A stretch of DNA of 64,000 nt. Origin: Bacillota bacterium (GTDB lineage Bacteria > Bacillota > Clostridia > Christensenellales > Aristaeellaceae). The number at the start of each line of letters is the position of its first letter. Within the stretch, counting starts at the first letter, position 1. The notes under the pieces are model-generated. The model searched no databases. It was not told the DNA's origin and saw only the letters and a list, made by a program, of their open reading frames with translations. Of the stretch, positions 24,394-33,069 are shown piece by piece. The position numbers and the translations under genes are program-made. The stretch is from NCBI GenBank assembly GCA_030057655.1, contig JASGUQ010000009.1:1-64000 (forward strand), read 5' to 3'.

Positions 24394-25360
24394 ACTGTTT
24401 ACCAAAAGGCCCCTTCTGATGCTTGCGCCCATGGCCGGCATCACGGACTGGCCTTTTCGCCTGCAGTGCAAAAGGCAGGGCGCCGACGTCCTGGTGACTG
24501 AGATGATCAGCGCCATGGGCCTTTTGCAGTCGCCCAAGGGCAACCTCGCTTACAAGCACCTTCTTTCCTTTCACGAGGAAGAAACTGGCCTCATCGCCCA
24601 GCTCTTTGGCAAGGACCCTGCCATGATGGGGGAGGCGGCAGCCATCCTGGATGCCCTGCCCCAGTACGCCGGCATCGACATCAACTTTGGCTGCCCCGCG
24701 CCCAAGGTCACCGGTTCCGGCGGCGGCAGCGCCCTGATGAAGGATCTTCCGCTCAGCCGCCGGATCGTCGCCTCCGTGCGCAGGGCGGTCAAAAAGCCGC
24801 TGTCTGTCAAAATGCGGCTGGGCTGGGACCCGTCCTCCGTCAACGTCATTGATTTTGCAAAGATGTGCCAGGATGAGGGGGCTGACCTGGTCACCGTCCA
24901 TGGCCGCACCCGGCAGCAGCAGTATTCCGGCAAGGCGGACTGGGCCATGATCACGAAGGTCAGGGAGGCGCTTGACATCCCCCTGATCGCCAACGGCGAT
25001 GTGTTTACCCCGGGGGACGCCTTGGACATCCTGTCCGTGACCGGCGCTGCGGGTCTCGCCGTTGGCCGCGGCGCGCTGGGCAACCCCTGGATCTTCCGCG
25101 AGATCAATCAGGCGCTTTCGGGCGAAACGCCCGCGCGCCCCGACCCGGACACGGTTTTAAAAACCGCGCTTGCGCACCTGGATGATATGATTGCTTTCAA
25201 AGGGGAGTACAGGGCGCTGATTGAGATGCGCAAGCATTTCGCCTGGTACCTAAAGGGCAGCCCGGGGGCCGCGCGCACCCGCGCCCTCATCAACACCACG
25301 GAGGACCTGGACGCCCTCAGAACCATCGTCCGATCGCATTTTGAGGTGCCCGCGCATTGA
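24386..25360 (+). CDS. dus: tRNA-dihydrouridine synthase
   Basis: Flavin enzyme that reduces uridines in tRNA. Motifs: MLAPMAGITDWPFR at the start of the barrel, QLFGKDP, DINFGCPAPKV with the catalytic Cys, KMRLGWD, VHGRTRQQQYSGKADW and IANGDVFTPGDA. About 324 residues. The start is uncertain: no ATG is well placed. AAAGGG lies nine bases before an in-frame CTG at 24386, which I use; the ATG at 24332 is deep in the previous gene, and the ATG at 24419 would cut into the first strand of the barrel. It overlaps the preceding gene by eight bases. Confidence 0.92.
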   Translation: MNKLFTKRPLLMLAPMAGITDWPFRLQCKRQGADVLVTEMISAMGLLQSPKGNLAYKHLLSFHEEETGLIAQLFGKDPAMMGEAAAILDALPQYAGIDINFGCPAPKVTGSGGGSALMKDLPLSRRIVASVRRAVKKPLSVKMRLGWDPSSVNVIDFAKMCQDEGADLVTVHGRTRQQQYSGKADWAMITKVREALDIPLIANGDVFTPGDALDILSVTGAAGLAVGRGALGNPWIFREINQALSGETPARPDPDTVLKTALAHLDDMIAFKGEYRALIEMRKHFAWYLKGSPGAARTRALINTTEDLDALRTIVRSHFEVPAH

Positions 25361-25438
25361 CAAGGCGCGCCCTTCAAATTACAATCAACAGGTAAAAAGT
25401 CCTTTTAGTTCAAGTGTTTTATGGTTTGGAGGAACAAA

Positions 25439-25996
25439 ATGGAGTACAACATTGAAGTCGCGGGCCTGAAACGGAGCCTGCCGCTTTGCCGGGTCAATGA
25501 GGATCTCTACATCGGCGCTTTCGTCATCTTTGGCGATGTCGAGCTGACCATGGCCTGCGCGCGTGACCTTTTAAAGATCGCACCCCCGCACGATGTCCTC
25601 ATCACCGCGGAATCAAAGGGCATCCCCCTTGTGTATGAGATGGCGCGCCAAAGCGGCGAAAACCGCTACCTCATCGCGCGCAAAGCGCCCAAGCTCTACA
25701 TGCGCAACGTCTTTTCAACCGAGGTCACGTCCATCACCACCGTCAACCGACAGATGCTCTTCATCGACCAGAACGATGTGGACTACATGCGCGGCAAGCG
25801 CGTGCTGATCGTGGACGATGTCATCTCCACCGGCGAAAGCCTCAAGGCCGTTGAAAAGCTGGTCGCGGAGGCGGGCGGCATCCTGGCCGGCAAAATGGCC
25901 ATCCTGGCTGAAGGCAGCGCAATGAAACGCGACGACATCCTTTTTTTGCAGACCTTGCCGCTGTTTAACGCCGATGGCACGGAGAAAGAGATATAA
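25439..25996 (+). CDS. Phosphoribosyltransferase, Apt-like
   Basis: A 185-residue type I phosphoribosyltransferase. The PRPP-binding motif is VLIVDDVISTGES (residues about 125-137), preceded by an ESKGIPLVYEMAR loop like that in adenine and xanthine enzymes. It probably converts a free purine base plus PRPP to a nucleotide. The RNVFSTEVTSITTVNRQ region differs from standard Apt proteins, so the base cannot be fixed. GGAGG is six bases before the ATG at 25439. Its TAA overlaps the ATG of the next gene, and guaA follows, which puts it in a purine-related transcript. Confidence 0.85.
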   Translation: MEYNIEVAGLKRSLPLCRVNEDLYIGAFVIFGDVELTMACARDLLKIAPPHDVLITAESKGIPLVYEMARQSGENRYLIARKAPKLYMRNVFSTEVTSITTVNRQMLFIDQNDVDYMRGKRVLIVDDVISTGESLKAVEKLVAEAGGILAGKMAILAEGSAMKRDDILFLQTLPLFNADGTEKEI

Positions 25997-26523
25997 TGCG
26001 CCATTTGTTAATCGTCGTTGATATGCAGAACGACTTTATTTCAGGCGCCCTTGGGACAAAGGAGGCGCAGGCCATTTTGCCCGCGGTTGTTCAAAAGGTC
26101 AAGGCGCATCAGGGCCCTGTGCTCTTCACCCGCGATACCCACCAGGAAAGCTACCTGAATACCCAGGAGGGCCGCTTTCTCCCGGTCAGGCATTGCATCA
26201 TCGGCACAGAAGGCTGGCAGATCGCTCCCGAACTGGAAGCCCTGCGCAAAACGCCCGCCCTGGACAAGCCCGCCTTCGGCTCCTTTGAGCTTGGGGAACT
26301 TTTGTTGAAAATGCATCGGGAAGACCCCATTTCCAAGGTCACCTTGGTCGGCCTTTGCACGGACATCTGCGTGATCTCCAACACCCTGATCGTCAAAGCG
26401 GTGCTTCCGGAGGCGGAGGTTCATGTGGACGCGGCTTGCTGCGCCGGCGCCACCCCGCAGGGCCACCGCATCGCGCTTGACGCGCTCAAGCCCTGCCAGG
26501 TCATCATCGACAACGACCTTTAA
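25996..26523 (+). CDS. Cysteine hydrolase, nicotinamidase-like
   Basis: A 175-residue isochorismatase-superfamily enzyme. The catalytic Asp lies in VVDMQNDFI (Asp near residue 9), and the Cys in LVGLCTDICVISN (near residue 120); FTRDTHQESYL and P-x-CIIGTEGWQ match the metal and substrate regions of nicotinamidases. It most likely deamidates nicotinamide to nicotinate in NAD salvage. It overlaps the phosphoribosyltransferase gene by one base. A link between the two, a base salvaged and then a riboside made, is possible, but the phosphoribosyltransferase does not look like nicotinate PRTase. Confidence 0.85.
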   Translation: MRHLLIVVDMQNDFISGALGTKEAQAILPAVVQKVKAHQGPVLFTRDTHQESYLNTQEGRFLPVRHCIIGTEGWQIAPELEALRKTPALDKPAFGSFELGELLLKMHREDPISKVTLVGLCTDICVISNTLIVKAVLPEAEVHVDAACCAGATPQGHRIALDALKPCQVIIDNDL

Positions 26524-26559
26524 TTTTTTAATTGTGCCCCGGCACAGAGAGGACAGCCC

Positions 26560-28098
26560 ATGGCTAAAACCATTGTTATCCTGGATTTTGGCAGCCAGTT
26601 CACCCAGCTCATCGCCCGCCGCGTCCGCCAGGCGCACGTCTTTTCCCAGGTGCTGCCCTATTCGGTTTCTCTGAATCAGATCAGGGCCTTGAATCCCGCG
26701 GGCCTCATCCTCTCCGGCGGCCCCTCCAATGTGAACCTGCAGGACGCCCCTGTCTGCGACAAGGGCGTTTTTGCCCTGGGCATACCGGTGCTGGGCGTCT
26801 GCTACGGGATGCAGCTGATGTCAACTGTCCTCGGCGGCAGCGTGCAGCCTGCCAAAAAGCGTGAGTATGGCATGAGCCGTGTGCGCTTTGATGTGTCCTC
26901 CCGCCTGTTTTCAGGGCTTAAGCCGGAGTCCGGCTGCTGGATGAGCCATGCCCACCAGGTGGCTGAACTGCCCCAGGGCTTTCAAAACACCGCGTCCACC
27001 GATACCTGCCCCGTCGCGGGCATGGAGGACGCCGCCCGCAATTTCTATGGCGTCCAGTTCCATCCAGAGGTCACCCACAGCCAGCAGGGCGTTGATATTA
27101 TTAAAAACTTTGTATTAAATATTTGCGGCTGTCCGGAGGACTGGCAGATGTCCAGTTTCGCCGAGACCGCCATTGAGGAAATCAAGGAAGCGGTGGGGGA
27201 AAAGGGCACTGTGCTCCTGGGCCTCTCCGGCGGTGTGGACAGCGCCGTGGTCGCGGCCCTTATCTCAAAGGCCATTGGGGATCGGCTCTACTGCGTCTTT
27301 GTGGATCATGGCTTCATGCGCAAGAACGAGCCCCAGCTGGTCAAAGAGGTCTTTTCCGCCCACTTCCCGGTCCACCTGAGCGCCCTGGACGCGTCGGAGC
27401 GCTTCTATCAAAAGCTAAAGGGCGTCACCGACCCTGAGCAAAAGCGCAAGATCATCGGCGCGGAGTTCATCGCCGTCTTCCGCGAGGAGGCCATGAAACT
27501 GGGCGCGCTGGATCATTTCGCCCAGGGCACCATCTACCCGGACGTCATCGAGTCCGGCGCCGCGCCCGGCTCCGTCACCATCAAAAGCCACCACAATGTG
27601 GGCGGCCTGCCCAAGGAGCTGGGCTTCACCAGCCTGATTGAGCCGCTGCGCCCCCTCTTTAAGGACGAGGTGCGCGAGTTGGGCCGCGTCCTGGGCCTGC
27701 CCGCCAAAATGACGGACCGCCAGCCCTTCCCCGGCCCCGGCCTTGCCATCCGCACCCTGGGCGAACTGACCAAGCCCAAGGTGGACTTGACCCGCGAAAG
27801 CGATGCCATCCTGATTGAGGAGTTTGAGAAAGCCGACCTCAACAAGCAGGTCAGCCAGTTCTTTACCGTCAACACGGACCTCCGCTCCGTCGGCGTCATG
27901 GGGGATGAGCGCAGCTACGACACCGCTATCGCCATCCGCGCCGTCACCACCGACGACTTCATGACCGCGGACTGGGCACGGATCCCCTATGACATCCTGG
28001 CCCTGATCTCCCGCCGCATCGTCAACGAGGTCCCCGGCGTCAACCGCGTGCTGCTGGATGTTACGACAAAGCCCCCGGCGAGTATTGAGTGGGAGTGA
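26560..28098 (+). CDS. guaA: GMP synthase (glutamine-hydrolysing)
   Basis: Makes GMP from XMP, ATP and glutamine. 512 residues. The N-terminal class I amidotransferase domain has VLGVCYGMQL (nucleophile Cys) and VQFHPEVTHS; the ATP-pyrophosphatase domain has LGLSGGVDSAVVA; the C-terminal dimerisation domain ends with the standard PPASIEWE. Every part is intact. AT-rich foreign DNA begins within about 15 bases of the stop codon. The 3' end of guaA is a known integration point for genomic islands in several bacteria. Confidence 0.98.
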   Translation: MAKTIVILDFGSQFTQLIARRVRQAHVFSQVLPYSVSLNQIRALNPAGLILSGGPSNVNLQDAPVCDKGVFALGIPVLGVCYGMQLMSTVLGGSVQPAKKREYGMSRVRFDVSSRLFSGLKPESGCWMSHAHQVAELPQGFQNTASTDTCPVAGMEDAARNFYGVQFHPEVTHSQQGVDIIKNFVLNICGCPEDWQMSSFAETAIEEIKEAVGEKGTVLLGLSGGVDSAVVAALISKAIGDRLYCVFVDHGFMRKNEPQLVKEVFSAHFPVHLSALDASERFYQKLKGVTDPEQKRKIIGAEFIAVFREEAMKLGALDHFAQGTIYPDVIESGAAPGSVTIKSHHNVGGLPKELGFTSLIEPLRPLFKDEVRELGRVLGLPAKMTDRQPFPGPGLAIRTLGELTKPKVDLTRESDAILIEEFEKADLNKQVSQFFTVNTDLRSVGVMGDERSYDTAIAIRAVTTDDFMTADWARIPYDILALISRRIVNEVPGVNRVLLDVTTKPPASIEWE

Positions 28099-28390
28099 CC
28101 GTAACAAAAATGGTACTATTATAAATCTTTGTTAATACTATGCTAGACAGCTTTTGATTGTGAAAACATTTCGATTGATACAGTTTTGATACGAAAAAGA
28201 CAAAATAGCAACATTAAAAGGGTGTTGCTGAGTTTAGGTTTTTCTTTATATAATATGTCAAATTAGTTTCCAGGTATATCGACAAAGTTTAAGTATTCAA
28301 CGATGCACAAGTCATGCAAGAAAGACTGACAGAAAGACGGTATAAGCTGGAAGAGAAAAGGCCAAGAAGAAAAAATAGAGGAGATTATGA
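28099..28390. other. AT-rich junction between guaA and the defence island
   Basis: 292 bases in which composition changes sharply to AT-rich. The only clear signal is the promoter at 28225-28254. A 42-codon charged frame (28314-28442) overlaps the start of the next gene without a ribosome-binding site; it could be a relic but is not called. No integrase or clear duplicated attachment site is visible. Confidence 0.6.
28225..28254 (+). promoter_or_regulatory. Promoter of the restriction island
   Basis: TTGCTG, 18-base spacer, TATAAT (28249-28254). The predicted start near 28261 leaves an unusually long leader of about 130 bases before the endonuclease gene. Confidence 0.55.
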
Positions 28391-29272
28391 ATGGAAACAA
28401 AATCATTTAGAGACTTTCGAGAAGAGGGTAAAAACTGGATAACTTTATCTACTGGTGAGTATTATCCAGATATTCTAGTTGATGCATGTAATCTTTATGA
28501 ACCTGTACTTGTAACATTTTCTAAAATACTAGAATCAGCAGAATCATCAGAAGCCTTATTTAGAGGAATTTGCGAAGTGAAAAATGTATGGATGCGAGTT
28601 CAATTAGCGAGAGTGTTTAGGAAATATGTAAGCCCCGAGACCCCAGTAGAAATGTTAAAAAAGAAGACCTTGGTAGATACGATTTGTGAAGATTTTGGTG
28701 GTGGATTTAGAGCAATACAAGAAGTTCAAAAAGCATTTGATTCACGACCAATACCTGATGAAGCTTTATGTGCAGTACTTTGGGAATACAAAGACAGAGG
28801 TAAAAAGGGTTACGATCTAACTGAAAAATTTTTCAAATTAATAAAAGATAATTTTAAAGGTATAAAAATTATTGGCCCTAAACGAGCTGGTAGGGATATT
28901 AGAATGAAAGAAGTATTTTCTGATTATCCAAATCCAGAAAGACCTGTTGACTTTGTGTTAAGCAATTCACAAAAAACAATAGTTTATGCAATAGGATTAG
29001 CACGTTATGATGGTGACCGCGGTGGCGCACAGGAAGATGACAGGACTGGAGGTTATGTTAATTGTGCAGACGAAATTATCAATTATGCGAATAGCAGAGG
29101 GCTTAATACTAAAGTTATTTTTCTAAATGACGGTCCTGGTTTATTGCTTGGCTCAATGTGGAACGATTATTCTTCACTAGAAGAACGCTGGCCAAACAGG
29201 ATTAAGGTTGTTACTTTACGTATGGTTAAAGAAAGAATATCAGAAAAATGGTTAAGAGGAGAGGAGAGCTAG
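28391..29272 (+). CDS. Probable type II restriction endonuclease
   Basis: A 293-residue protein directly before a DNA methyltransferase gene (three-base gap), the main basis for the call. The N-terminal half is helical. The C-terminal half holds what may be a PD-(D/E)xK-like core: RPVDFVL at about residue 196, a hairpin, then IVYAIGLARYDGDRGGAQED, with KVIFLNDGP further on. The usual E-x-K after the second strand is not present in its plain form, so the active site must be a variant, or Asp/Glu of the RGGAQEDDR region takes part. Recognition sequence unknown. Codon use is AT-rich. GGAG-type site (AGAGGAG) precedes the ATG. No controller (C) protein is seen. Confidence 0.72.
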   Translation: METKSFRDFREEGKNWITLSTGEYYPDILVDACNLYEPVLVTFSKILESAESSEALFRGICEVKNVWMRVQLARVFRKYVSPETPVEMLKKKTLVDTICEDFGGGFRAIQEVQKAFDSRPIPDEALCAVLWEYKDRGKKGYDLTEKFFKLIKDNFKGIKIIGPKRAGRDIRMKEVFSDYPNPERPVDFVLSNSQKTIVYAIGLARYDGDRGGAQEDDRTGGYVNCADEIINYANSRGLNTKVIFLNDGPGLLLGSMWNDYSSLEERWPNRIKVVTLRMVKERISEKWLRGEES

Positions 29273-29275
29273 ATA

Positions 29276-30526
29276 GTGGCGGTTGGTATCCCTAAAGGAA
29301 GAAAAAAAGCTTTAGAAGCTGGTGACATAAAGAATATACCAGTTCACTTGTCTTATGAAGGTAAAACGGATGAGGTAGAGATTTTAAAATTACCCTATAG
29401 TCCATCTATTAAAATTCGTGAAAGCAAGAAAAATGATAAGGACAATAGATTATACCAAGGAGATAATCTTGATGTTTTGCTTGAACTACTTAACGATCCA
29501 AAAGTAAAAGGTGAAGTTAAGTTGGTCTATATTGATCCGCCTTTTGCTTCGAAATCAACATTTAAATCTAGGTCGAATAGACATGCATACCATGATTTTA
29601 TGGATGGTGGACAATACATAGAAGAACTTAGGAAAAGACTAATTATTCTTAGAGAACTTCTGGCATCAGATGGTTCGATATATGTTCATTTAGATAATAA
29701 AATGGCGTTCCATATGAAAATTATTATGGATGAAATTTTTGGTGAGAAAAACTTTAGAGCGTTTATCTCTAGAAGAAAATGTAGTAATAAAAACTTTACG
29801 AGATTAAACTATGGTAATATTACGGACTACATTTTGTTTTATAGCAAGAATCAAAAGTACATATGGAATAGACCTTATGAGTCTTGGGATGAAGAAAACA
29901 TGATACGTCAGTATCCATGTGTTGATGAAAAAACAGGAAAACGATATAAAAAGGTGCCTATACATGCACCTGGCACAAGAAATGGAGCAACTGGGGGAGA
30001 ATGGCGAGGTATGTTGCCGCCGAAAGGCAAGCACTGGCAGTATTTACCGGAAAAACTTGATGAAATGGACAGGAGAGGGGAAATTTACTGGTCGCCAACA
30101 GGGAATCCTCGTAGAAAAGTGTTTTTTGAGGATAGTAAAGGTATTCCAAAGTCTGATATTTGGCTTAATTATAGAGACTTAACTAATCAGAATACCGAAA
30201 CAACTGGATATCCAACAGAAAAAAACTTACAGTTATTAATTGATATAGTATCTACTTCATCAAATGAAAATGATCTTGTGCTTGATTGTTATTGTGGGTC
30301 TGGGACAACTCTGTTTGCAGCAAACAAACTGAATCGAAGATGGATAGGGGTTGATATTGGTGATGAGGCGATAAAAGCAACAATAAAGCGATTGAACGGT
30401 GATACGGATCTACACGGTGATTATGTAAATAAAAGAAAGCAGAAAAATAAGCAGCTAACTTTTACGGATATCAAAGAGCAAGCGTTTTTTTCTTTATTTA
30501 CTAATGACACAACTGAAGACTCCTAA
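29276..30526 (+). CDS. Site-specific DNA methyltransferase, beta class
   Basis: A 416-residue amino-methyltransferase (N6-adenine or N4-cytosine). The catalytic motif IV is DPPF (residues 87-90, in YIDPPFASKS) and comes before the AdoMet motif I (DCYCGSGTT, residues 337-345), the order that defines the beta class. The middle region (residues about 150-300) carries target recognition. It begins at GTG (29276-29278) with GGAGAG upstream and should protect the host from the nuclease at 28391. It has no helicase or specificity subunit, so a type II system is the best reading. AT-rich like its neighbours. Confidence 0.9.
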   Translation: MAVGIPKGRKKALEAGDIKNIPVHLSYEGKTDEVEILKLPYSPSIKIRESKKNDKDNRLYQGDNLDVLLELLNDPKVKGEVKLVYIDPPFASKSTFKSRSNRHAYHDFMDGGQYIEELRKRLIILRELLASDGSIYVHLDNKMAFHMKIIMDEIFGEKNFRAFISRRKCSNKNFTRLNYGNITDYILFYSKNQKYIWNRPYESWDEENMIRQYPCVDEKTGKRYKKVPIHAPGTRNGATGGEWRGMLPPKGKHWQYLPEKLDEMDRRGEIYWSPTGNPRRKVFFEDSKGIPKSDIWLNYRDLTNQNTETTGYPTEKNLQLLIDIVSTSSNENDLVLDCYCGSGTTLFAANKLNRRWIGVDIGDEAIKATIKRLNGDTDLHGDYVNKRKQKNKQLTFTDIKEQAFFSLFTNDTTEDS

Positions 30527-30615
30527 GACTAAATACAATAGGATGGTTGAAATTTGCATTTAAAAAATGCGAGACAATCATTTAACCTGATTATAGCAGA
30601 AGGGAAGGTAGCTAA

Positions 30616-32889
30616 ATGATTAAAAACATCAAAATGAAAAGATGTGCTACTTACTCTGATGTAGGAGTAAGTATTGATGATTGCAAAAAAATAAATTTTA
30701 TTTATGGCCCAAATGGTAGTGGGAAATCGACGATAGGTAAGTTTTTGTACAATCAGAACGATGCAGTATTTTCATGTTGTACAACGGAGATGTACAATCA
30801 TTCAGATGCTGACATACTAGTCTATAATAAAGATTTCAAGACTCGTAATATTGTCGAAAATATAGATGGAATATTCACATTGGGTGAAGCCACAATTGAG
30901 GATATCAATAGACTCAATGACATGAAAAAGGAATATGATTTTAAAAATGAAGAGCTTCAAGAACTAAAAGTTGCCTTGGATAACAAGAAGAAAGAATATG
31001 ATAATTTAAATGATATATTCCGTGATAGTGTTTGGGAAGATATTCTTAAACAGAACGAGAAGGAATTTAAAGATGCATTTACCGGATATCGTAGTAGCAA
31101 GGAGAAGTTTAGCCAATTTGTACTAGAAAAATACCAAGTTTACAAAAATATGCCTATAGTAACAACAGAAGATGAAGAGGAAGAAAATACAATTGCTTCA
31201 AAAGATAAGTTGTTAGTTAGATCAAACACTCTTTTTTCGACAGAATTAAAAATGTGTGAGTTGATTGAATTTTCTTTTAAAGATAGCATTCCAAGAGCAC
31301 AAGAAATAGAGACAGACTCAATATGGGGTGAAGTTGTAGTAGGAAATAAAGATTTGCCAATCTCAAAACTTATTGATTATTTACACAATGCTGATTGGGT
31401 TAATATAGGTCGTGGTTTTCTCAGGGGTGATGGAATATGTCCCTTTTGCCAGAATGAAACAATTACTGAAGAATTTGTTGAGCATTTGAATGCTTTTTTT
31501 AGCGGCGAATATGAAACAAAAATTAAGAAGATTAAAAATATACAACTAGAATACGAAACGATAACAGAATTAATAAGAAGGACTATAACAGACATTCTTT
31601 CAAATGACTTGATCCTTGAAATAGGGGGGATTGACAGAATTAATCTTTCATCTCAATTAGTAACGCTTGAGAAAGTTTTTGATAATAATAAAATATTAAT
31701 AATAAAAAAAGGACAAGAACCTGGCACGAAAATAGAGATATCGTCAAGTTTTTCGATTTTAAAACAAATTGTTGAAATACTTCAAAACGCAAATAAAAGT
31801 ATTGAGAACAACAATAAATTAATTGAAAACAAAGCGGTTGAGAAGAAAAAGTTAATTGATGATATCTGGATGTATTTAATGAATGAATATTTCAAGCTTA
31901 TTGCCGGACATCTAAAAAAACTGTCGGACTGTAAAAAGGGAATCAATGGTATATCTAGTAGAGTTAAGAAATATTTAGATGTTTTAAAAATTCAAAATGA
32001 CAGAATAATGGAGGCGGGGAGAAATATCACTAGTATACAGCCGACGGTTAACGAAATTAATCGTTTATTGCTTGCGTATGGTTTTGATAACTTTAAAATT
32101 GTTCCCTCTAAGATGGATGAAAATTCGTACCAAATACAAAGACCAGATGGTTCGTTGGCTAGCAACACATTGAGTGAAGGAGAAGAAACATTTATATCAT
32201 TTCTTTATTTTATGCAATTCGCGAAGGGTTCTTTGGATAAAGATAAAATATCCAATAAAAAGATAATGATTCTGGATGATCCGATATCAAGTTTGGACAG
32301 CACAATCCTTTATATAGTGAGTTCAATGGTAAAGGCACTTATTAAAGAAATTCGTGAAGGTGATTCTGATGTTGAGCAATTGTTTATACTGACACACAAT
32401 GTTTTTTTTCATAAAGAAGCTTCATTTGTGGATGGAAGAAATAAGGAGTTTAATGACATCAATTATTGGATTGTTACAAAGAACGATGGTGTATCAAGCA
32501 TAAGGTCTTTTGGAATGAAAAATCCAATAAAGACTTCTTATGAATTATTATGGCAGGAGTTAAGGGATGAAAATAAAATTTCATTGGTTACCGCTCAAAA
32601 CACAATGCGGAGAATATTGGAGAATTATTTTGGAATTTTAGGAAAATCAATAGATGATACTATTGAAAAATCGTTTGAAACAGTTGAAGAGCAAATGATT
32701 TGTCGTTCGCTGATTAGTTGGATAAACGATGGTTCACATTCAATTCCGGATGATTTGTATATAGACAGCTACACGGACTCAGTGCCTCGATATAAAGCAG
32801 TGTTTAGAGAAATATTTGTAAAAATGGATCATAAGGCACACTATGATATGATGATGAAAATAGAAAATAGTTCGGTATTGTCAAATTAA
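30616..32889 (+). CDS. AAA_13 ATPase, RloC/PrrC-like anticodon nuclease candidate
   Basis: A 757-residue ABC/SMC-like ATPase. Walker A is GPNGSGKS (residues 31-38); LSEGEE (about 519-524) is the ABC signature, LDDPISSLDS (from 553) Walker B and D-loop, and LTHN (His594) the switch. Between the two halves lie coiled coils with CPFC at residues 275-278, placed like the zinc hook of RloC. After the ATPase, R665-x3-E669 followed by H708 (in NDGSH) matches the Arg-Glu-His triad of PrrC/RloC tRNA nucleases. RloC proteins have about this length. They cut tRNA anticodons when DNA damage or phage attack is sensed, often beside restriction systems, as here. The nuclease role is inference from motifs and context. 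Confidence 0.78.
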   Translation: MIKNIKMKRCATYSDVGVSIDDCKKINFIYGPNGSGKSTIGKFLYNQNDAVFSCCTTEMYNHSDADILVYNKDFKTRNIVENIDGIFTLGEATIEDINRLNDMKKEYDFKNEELQELKVALDNKKKEYDNLNDIFRDSVWEDILKQNEKEFKDAFTGYRSSKEKFSQFVLEKYQVYKNMPIVTTEDEEEENTIASKDKLLVRSNTLFSTELKMCELIEFSFKDSIPRAQEIETDSIWGEVVVGNKDLPISKLIDYLHNADWVNIGRGFLRGDGICPFCQNETITEEFVEHLNAFFSGEYETKIKKIKNIQLEYETITELIRRTITDILSNDLILEIGGIDRINLSSQLVTLEKVFDNNKILIIKKGQEPGTKIEISSSFSILKQIVEILQNANKSIENNNKLIENKAVEKKKLIDDIWMYLMNEYFKLIAGHLKKLSDCKKGINGISSRVKKYLDVLKIQNDRIMEAGRNITSIQPTVNEINRLLLAYGFDNFKIVPSKMDENSYQIQRPDGSLASNTLSEGEETFISFLYFMQFAKGSLDKDKISNKKIMILDDPISSLDSTILYIVSSMVKALIKEIREGDSDVEQLFILTHNVFFHKEASFVDGRNKEFNDINYWIVTKNDGVSSIRSFGMKNPIKTSYELLWQELRDENKISLVTAQNTMRRILENYFGILGKSIDDTIEKSFETVEEQMICRSLISWINDGSHSIPDDLYIDSYTDSVPRYKAVFREIFVKMDHKAHYDMMMKIENSSVLSN

Positions 32890-33002
32890 ATTCGAAACTT
32901 AGAAATCCTCTTATCATGTCACGCTACTTGATTACTCTAGTGAGTTGAGTGCATCTTTGCGATAGGTATATTAAGTAAGATGTGGTACATCACACAAAAC
33001 AA

Positions 33003-33032
33003 CAAAGGCCCCTCATAAAACAGGAGCCTTTG
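33003..33032 (-). terminator. Terminator of the zinc-ribbon gene (minus strand)
   Basis: CAAAGGC and GCCTTTG arms with an inner CCT/AGG pair; the minus strand continues TTGTTTTG. It lies 37 bases downstream of the stop of the gene at 33070 and about 110 bases beyond the ATPase gene, so it also bounds the island. Confidence 0.6.
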
Positions 33033-33069
33033 CCATCAATCTAAAATCAGCGCCTAACACCTTTACCCC

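Noticed and set aside
28314-28442. 42-codon charged frame overlapping the endonuclease start
   Set aside because: No ribosome-binding site; may be a relic but cannot be supported as a gene.
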